A stretch of 64,000 bases of DNA from contig CAXIPT010000006.1 in NCBI GenBank assembly GCA_964030475.1, positions 2,432,234 through 2,496,233 of the forward strand. The letters run 5' to 3'. The notes below the pieces were generated by a model, which searched no databases, was not told the DNA's origin, and worked only from the letters and a program-made list of their open reading frames with translations. The position numbers were made by a program, and so were the translations under genes. Below are positions 59,412 to 64,000 of this stretch, in pieces (the stretch's first letter is position 1; each line of letters opens with the position of its first letter). This stretch comes from Tethya wilhelma (lineage: Eukaryota; Porifera; Demospongiae; Tethyida; Tethyidae).

Positions 59412-61106
59412 CTGTATATTGAAAGATGTGTATCAACTGATGAGTCAGTGATGACATGGTACAGCTATACATACTATGTACTCATGCAGGTAGAAATATC
59501 TTACAAGATCAGATTGCACAATTAATCTAAAAATTACCGTGACAACCAGATGAACCTTACAAATTTGCAATTATGTGGCTATACCTCATCCACATGCAGT
59601 CATTTTATTAGGCAAAATAGAGAAGAATCAATCATTAATTTTATATTATGTGACAGCATTGATCATGCAGAGCAAGCAAACAAGATTCAATGGCAAAAAT
59701 TAAAAGCAAAAACTACATTTTGGCTTTGGATAATGGATATTATACATCTATATAGCTTATATTTTGCTTCTATTTCTTGCCAATCTACTTGCATGAATGA
59801 ATTAACTGATGAGGCATACTAGCTGGTCCATTTGATGACAAAACTCCAAAAGCTCATGCAGTATAGCAAAATATTAACCCTATTCTGCTTAATGCTTGTC
59901 TCTGAAAGTTGAAAGGTTCTATTCTACTCAAACATAAAATTTAATGACTTTAGATTTGTTATGATAATTATGATATTGTGATATGCATTCTGATGCGTGT
60001 AGATTTGAATTCTTTTGATATTCTTTTGAATATCATGATCAAAGCACCCGACTTCCTTTGATAACTGACTCAGAGTACATATACTGCCCACACTAATGAT
60101 GGCAAAACAAACAATACCACATGCTCTCGTATGGTGCTGGAGTGCTCCCAACAGAGTCACCATGGCCACGGCAGATCAGAGGGTGAAATTGCAGTTTCAG
60201 TTTAGTTGTTTACATGTCACATGTGCTGGGAGCATTCATCTAGGATATTATCATGACTGTAAATGTCTCTGTTCATTCATTTACATGTCCAAAGTATGCA
60301 GCAGTTTGCTGCTTCCGACTAATCTACATAATTTTTTTTTAGCTACATGCTGTAAAAGCACGTGTCCCACAAAACAATTAATGCAATTGCAAGTAGCTAA
60401 ATTTACCCTCTTACATCACATTGTAGAGAATGATTATTTTGCGGTAATTTATAACATGACAATCGTTTAATAACGTATGCAATAAATACACAGTGCATGC
60501 CATTTACATGTAGAGACCAGAACATTGTTAACCAGTAGCACCTTTGCAAGATTAAAAGTCAGCAATGAATATTTTTGACAAAATTAATAAGCCAGGCATG
60601 AATATGAAGCATGATTATCACCTATAGCTCACATGCAAATTCAATGCATGATGCATTCAGTATAAGTACTATACCAATGCTAACCTTTTGTAATACTCAT
60701 ACAGCTGCAGTATATAAGCAGTAGTAGCTTCACCAAGTAGCAACCTTCAAGTCTCTTTCCAAACACAGCCATCATGCATATGGTTGACTATAGTGTGCTA
60801 ATAACTTGATGAGTGCAAGTCTAGTCAGCACTGAGCCTTAGACTACCTCCTCTGGACCAGAACACTACAGTCACTGATCAAGTTGTACGAAGAGCCGCCG
60901 TTGACAATTCACTATAGATGATTGTGCTATTGTTAGGCTTAGCGAGCTTGTAAGTATCCGCGAGTATATAACTGCGCATGCGCCGATGAAGGAATGGTCG
61001 CGAAATAATTATACGTCATATGATCACGTGCACGCCCACTGGACTTGTTAGTTAACGATCCGTACCATATTACCATTGGCACAGTGACAAAGAGGGAAAA
61101 AAAAGA
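59412..61106. other. No firm gene; possible signal-peptide exon of the giant gene
   Basis: On the minus strand, ATG at 60163 opens VTLLGALQHHTRACGIVCFA and IISVGS, then a GTATAT donor in phase 1, which would match the exon ending at 59411. The hydrophobic stretch is modest and the donor is weak, so this is only a candidate. The rest is AT-rich spacer containing the promoter of sulfatase 5 near 60960-61106. Confidence 0.35.
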
Positions 61107-62675
61107 ATGCTACTCTACTTCAAAGACCTTCTGGTACTTCTTACTCTATGTTATTTGTTAGATAGAACTATTAGTATCGATGAGTCCAGTAGGAGCCCAA
61201 AACAACAAACTAGACACAGAAATCTTCCCAACATAGTGTTCATGTTGGCTGATGACTTGGGGTATGGAGATGTGGGCTATAGTGGGGGCAATGCTGAGAC
61301 TCCTCACTTGGATGCAATGGCAGCTGGACCCAACACAGTTCATCTCACACGATACTACAGTGGAGGGCCAGTGTGTTCTCCCACAAGAGGAACAGTACTC
61401 ACTGGACGAAATCACAACAGATACTGTGTATGGACTGCAAATGTTGGACACCATGGTGATAATAGTAGCCCAGAAACTATGCCTCTACCACTAACTGAAA
61501 TCACAGTAGCTCAAATCCTCAAGAATCATGGCTACCAGACTGCAATGTTTGGAAAGTGGCATCTTGGAGACTTCCAACAACTTCCAGGAGGAAACAAGAA
61601 GTGGCCCGTTTCTCATCCTGGGATGCATGGGTTTGACGAGTGGTGGGCTACGCAAAGATCAGGACAGAACAGTAATTTCAACTGCGCCTGTTTCAACGAG
61701 TCGATCACTAGAGACTTTTGTTTGAAGGGACACTACAATACACTACCAGATTGCTACAATTACTACACCATAAAGGAGGCCGACCCAAACAATCTAGTGT
61801 CACTGGATTATCCAGTGGTAGGAGACGACTCACTTTTCATTGTAAAATACTTTGAAGAGTACCTTGAACGAGTGAAGGATACTGGGAATCCTTTCTTTGT
61901 GTATCTACCTTTCCACACGGTACACAATCGGTTTGTTGCCACTGAAGAGTATAGTGAAACATATAGAGACAAAGGCTACACAAGTACACAGACAGACTAC
62001 TATGGAGCAATCACCGCAATGGATGTTGCTGTGGGACAAGTGAGAGACTTACTGAAGAAGTATGGTTTAAGTGATAACACAATGGTTTGGTTCACTAGTG
62101 ATAATGGACCAGAAGAATACACTCCAGGAGTGACTTCTGGATTAAAAGATCGCAAGCGAAGTCTCCATGAAGGTGGAATACGTGTCCCAGGTCTCATTGA
62201 GTGGCCAGACGTGATCAAAACAAACAGGAAATCAAGTTATCCGGTTGTTTCCAATGACCTTCTTCCTACTGTGTGTGACATCCTAGGAGTGTCTCCTCCC
62301 AGTGACCGACCCATTGATGGAGCATCGATATTGCCTTTCCTAAAAGATGAGACAACTTCTCGAAACTCACCTATCATGTGGGCATACAGCCACGAAGGAA
62401 TCATTGAGAATAAATTTCAAGCAGCCATAACTGACGGCCATTACTTCAAGGTGCATGCCACATACAACAAGGATGGCAAACTCAAAGCAGCAAAGCTGTA
62501 CAATCTATATGAGGATCCTTTTGAAATGGAAGACATCTCCTACAGTCACCAAGAACATTTTGAAACTTTGAAGAGTGAGTTGGAACATTGGCGCCAGTCT
62601 GTTGTCAGGAGTGCTAAGGAAGAAGTTAAATGTTATGGTGTATCAAAGGCACATGTGCATGGCTCTAGGCCATAG
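61107..62675 (+). CDS. Arylsulfatase 5, intronless
   Basis: A single exon encodes 522 residues. The signal peptide is DLLVLLTLCYLL. The active site is complete: ADDLGYGD at 48-55, formylglycine Cys90 in PVCSPTRGTVLTG, FGKWHLGDF and FTSDNGPEEY. It is most like sulfatase 4 (NESITRDFCLKGHY, CYNYYTIKE) but more diverged, with an extended C-terminus (KCYGVSKAHVHGSRP). It lies 24 kb from the other copies, on the far side of PMS2 and the giant gene. The stretch encoding the metal site and formylglycine site is nevertheless almost base-identical to sulfatase 4. The role is sulfate-ester hydrolysis in a lysosomal or extracellular setting; the substrate is not inferable. Confidence 0.93.
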   Translation: MLLYFKDLLVLLTLCYLLDRTISIDESSRSPKQQTRHRNLPNIVFMLADDLGYGDVGYSGGNAETPHLDAMAAGPNTVHLTRYYSGGPVCSPTRGTVLTGRNHNRYCVWTANVGHHGDNSSPETMPLPLTEITVAQILKNHGYQTAMFGKWHLGDFQQLPGGNKKWPVSHPGMHGFDEWWATQRSGQNSNFNCACFNESITRDFCLKGHYNTLPDCYNYYTIKEADPNNLVSLDYPVVGDDSLFIVKYFEEYLERVKDTGNPFFVYLPFHTVHNRFVATEEYSETYRDKGYTSTQTDYYGAITAMDVAVGQVRDLLKKYGLSDNTMVWFTSDNGPEEYTPGVTSGLKDRKRSLHEGGIRVPGLIEWPDVIKTNRKSSYPVVSNDLLPTVCDILGVSPPSDRPIDGASILPFLKDETTSRNSPIMWAYSHEGIIENKFQAAITDGHYFKVHATYNKDGKLKAAKLYNLYEDPFEMEDISYSHQEHFETLKSELEHWRQSVVRSAKEEVKCYGVSKAHVHGSRP

Positions 62676-63803
62676 AATACATGTAAACCACAATCAATTC
62701 TAGTGTGGAATCAGTGTTGCAACAATCATTATTCAAGTGTGTCGATCTGTTTGAACATGTTTTTTTTGTTTTTTTTTATATTCAATTTCAAAATTGAAAT
62801 CAATTCAAAACATTAACATTACATTTTGCATTAATTGATTGTGTATGCTTCTATAATTATATGGATATTAGCTATGGTACGTAGCAAGAGCACTACAAAT
62901 TACCCCCATGGTAGAGTCCACCTTAATTTCAAGGCAGGATCACAAGTTTGTTAAAAAAAATTAGGTTTATTATTGATAAATTTTACATAGTACGTCTCTT
63001 AATTGGCTTTTTCCTTTGACCTTTAACTGACAGCTGGAAGATAAAAGGGGAGAGCCATTAGGCATGAGGCCATTACTAGACTAAGTGTGACTGACACATA
63101 TTCATGTTAGTAATATCTGAATAAAGAATAATAAGTACATTGTATTCTTATCCTGCATGAGGAGACTAACAGTTTTGTTGAAGTTATTAATGTCATACAC
63201 AATGATAATTTATGGCAATTTATTGTGATGTTTTGAGCATGTACAGTGTACATGCCTTATTATTATATAGTTAACATAATATTATAAACTGGTATAAGAT
63301 AATCAAACGGTGAGATCGACCATCAATATGAAACAGACTCACATCATCGTATTCAAGCTATAATTGGCTAAAGAAAACACAATTATAATTATCATGACTC
63401 ATAGGAGGAAAAACTAGCTATTTAGTATTAGGTTTCCCATACTGAATGATCGGTTGGAGTAGTAAAGAATTTATGTGTGTACACACACAGACAAGGATTT
63501 GAAGCTATAAATATTATGCATGCATGGTGCTTCACAAATTTAATTACTAGCACTAAAAAGTAACATGCAGTATTATTATGATGAAGCAATGCAAAAGGAG
63601 CACACAAAACTTCACATACTTTTACGTATATATGGCTGTGTCACTGTGCCATTGGTCTACATTACTATCATGCATACAAACATCTTTTAAGTTTACTAGA
63701 TTGCAGAGCTATACAACTGTTTGAATTCATCGGCTTCAATTCTGCCAGCACTGCCAACAATTGAAGTGGTACTATTGTCAAAGATCAAGGCATTAAGAAA
63801 AGA
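62676..63803. other. No gene seen
   Basis: AT-rich spacer with T runs near 62760. It includes the 3' UTR of sulfatase 5 and presumably the promoter of the gene starting at 63804. Confidence 0.5.
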
Positions 63804-64000
63804 ATGAGATTCAAAAGAGCAACAGGAGCCTGGTCGTATCCTGCTAGTACGAGATCCAATATCCTCCTTGCAATTGTAGTTCTTCTAGTGATGGCCATGT
63901 ACTGTGTTGATTCAGACTTCCACACTGTTGTAAAGTCTTCTAGATTAAATTACTACTTTCACGGTGTTATACTGAAGGAGGATATTGTCAAATCTACACA
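63804..64000 (+). CDS. Start of a type II membrane protein, cut by window end
   Basis: ATG at 63804 opens a frame that is still open at the window edge (65 codons). Residues 1-18 are short and basic (RFKRATGAWSYPASTRS), residues 19-35 are a membrane span (NILLAIVVLLVMAMYCV), and a lumenal stem follows (DSDFHTVVKSSRLNYYFHGV). This topology is typical of Golgi glycosyltransferases and sulfotransferases, but nothing here identifies the enzyme. No in-frame stop appears. The frame is short, but its composition is protein-like. Confidence 0.55.
   Translation, partial: MRFKRATGAWSYPASTRSNILLAIVVLLVMAMYCVDSDFHTVVKSSRLNYYFHGVILKEDIVKST

Noticed and set aside
60917..60949. Tiny plus-strand ATG exon (MIVLLLLGLAS) before a GTAAGT donor
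   Set aside because: It looks like a signal-peptide exon, but sulfatase 5 has its own leader and no acceptor in matching phase was found nearby. Too short to call.

Overview
The window looks like draft genome sequence of a demosponge, probably Amphimedon queenslandica or a close relative. This rests on protein families and architecture, not on a search. Genes are compact with short GT-AG introns and close head-to-head pairs. They include SRCR, Calx-beta and IgGFc-binding-type receptors, a tandem arylsulfatase family, and many short AT-rich foldback elements (MITEs). Two long N runs and a single n at 44722 show that this is a gapped draft assembly.

Layout. 1-8.5 kb: foldback repeats, an orphan minus-strand exon and a short SAM-domain gene. 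8.6-11.9 kb: an astacin-like zinc metalloprotease without a signal peptide, running into a gap. 12.7-18.0 kb (minus): the splicing factor SUGP1 (G-patch), with a rearranged partial copy of its 3' end beside it. 18.2-25.7 kb (plus): a type I membrane protein resembling the cation-dependent mannose-6-phosphate receptor or ATG27, present as two incomplete, complementary copies. 26.4-29.4 kb (minus): an NAAA/acid-ceramidase-type amidase. 29.6-36.7 kb (plus): three intact intronless arylsulfatases and one broken one; a fifth gene lies at 61.1-62.7 kb. 37.2-39.0 kb (minus): one SRCR domain and a short unrecognised protein start. 41.3-44.6 kb (minus): the C-terminal half of the mismatch-repair endonuclease PMS2. 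44.7-59.4 kb (minus): one giant gene of about 3,000 codons with IgGFc-binding, Calx-beta, FN3, cysteine/beta modules, EGF and SRCR domains. The window ends in the start of a type II membrane protein.

How the parts may relate. The giant Calx-beta/SRCR protein and the sulfatases are probably both secretory. Sponge aggregation factors are Calx-beta proteins that carry sulfated glycans, so this could be an extracellular-matrix or recognition locus, but that link is inference. The amidase and sulfatase 1 share a 111-bp divergent promoter, and that promoter plus the amidase's first two exons was duplicated together with the sulfatase. SUGP1 and the receptor-like gene share another divergent promoter of about 196 bp.

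The most notable structure is at 50366-51060. A TTAA-flanked terminal-inverted-repeat element makes up essentially a whole intron inside one beta-module exon. The three paralogous module exons in the same gene have no intron there. This looks like intron gain from a transposable element.
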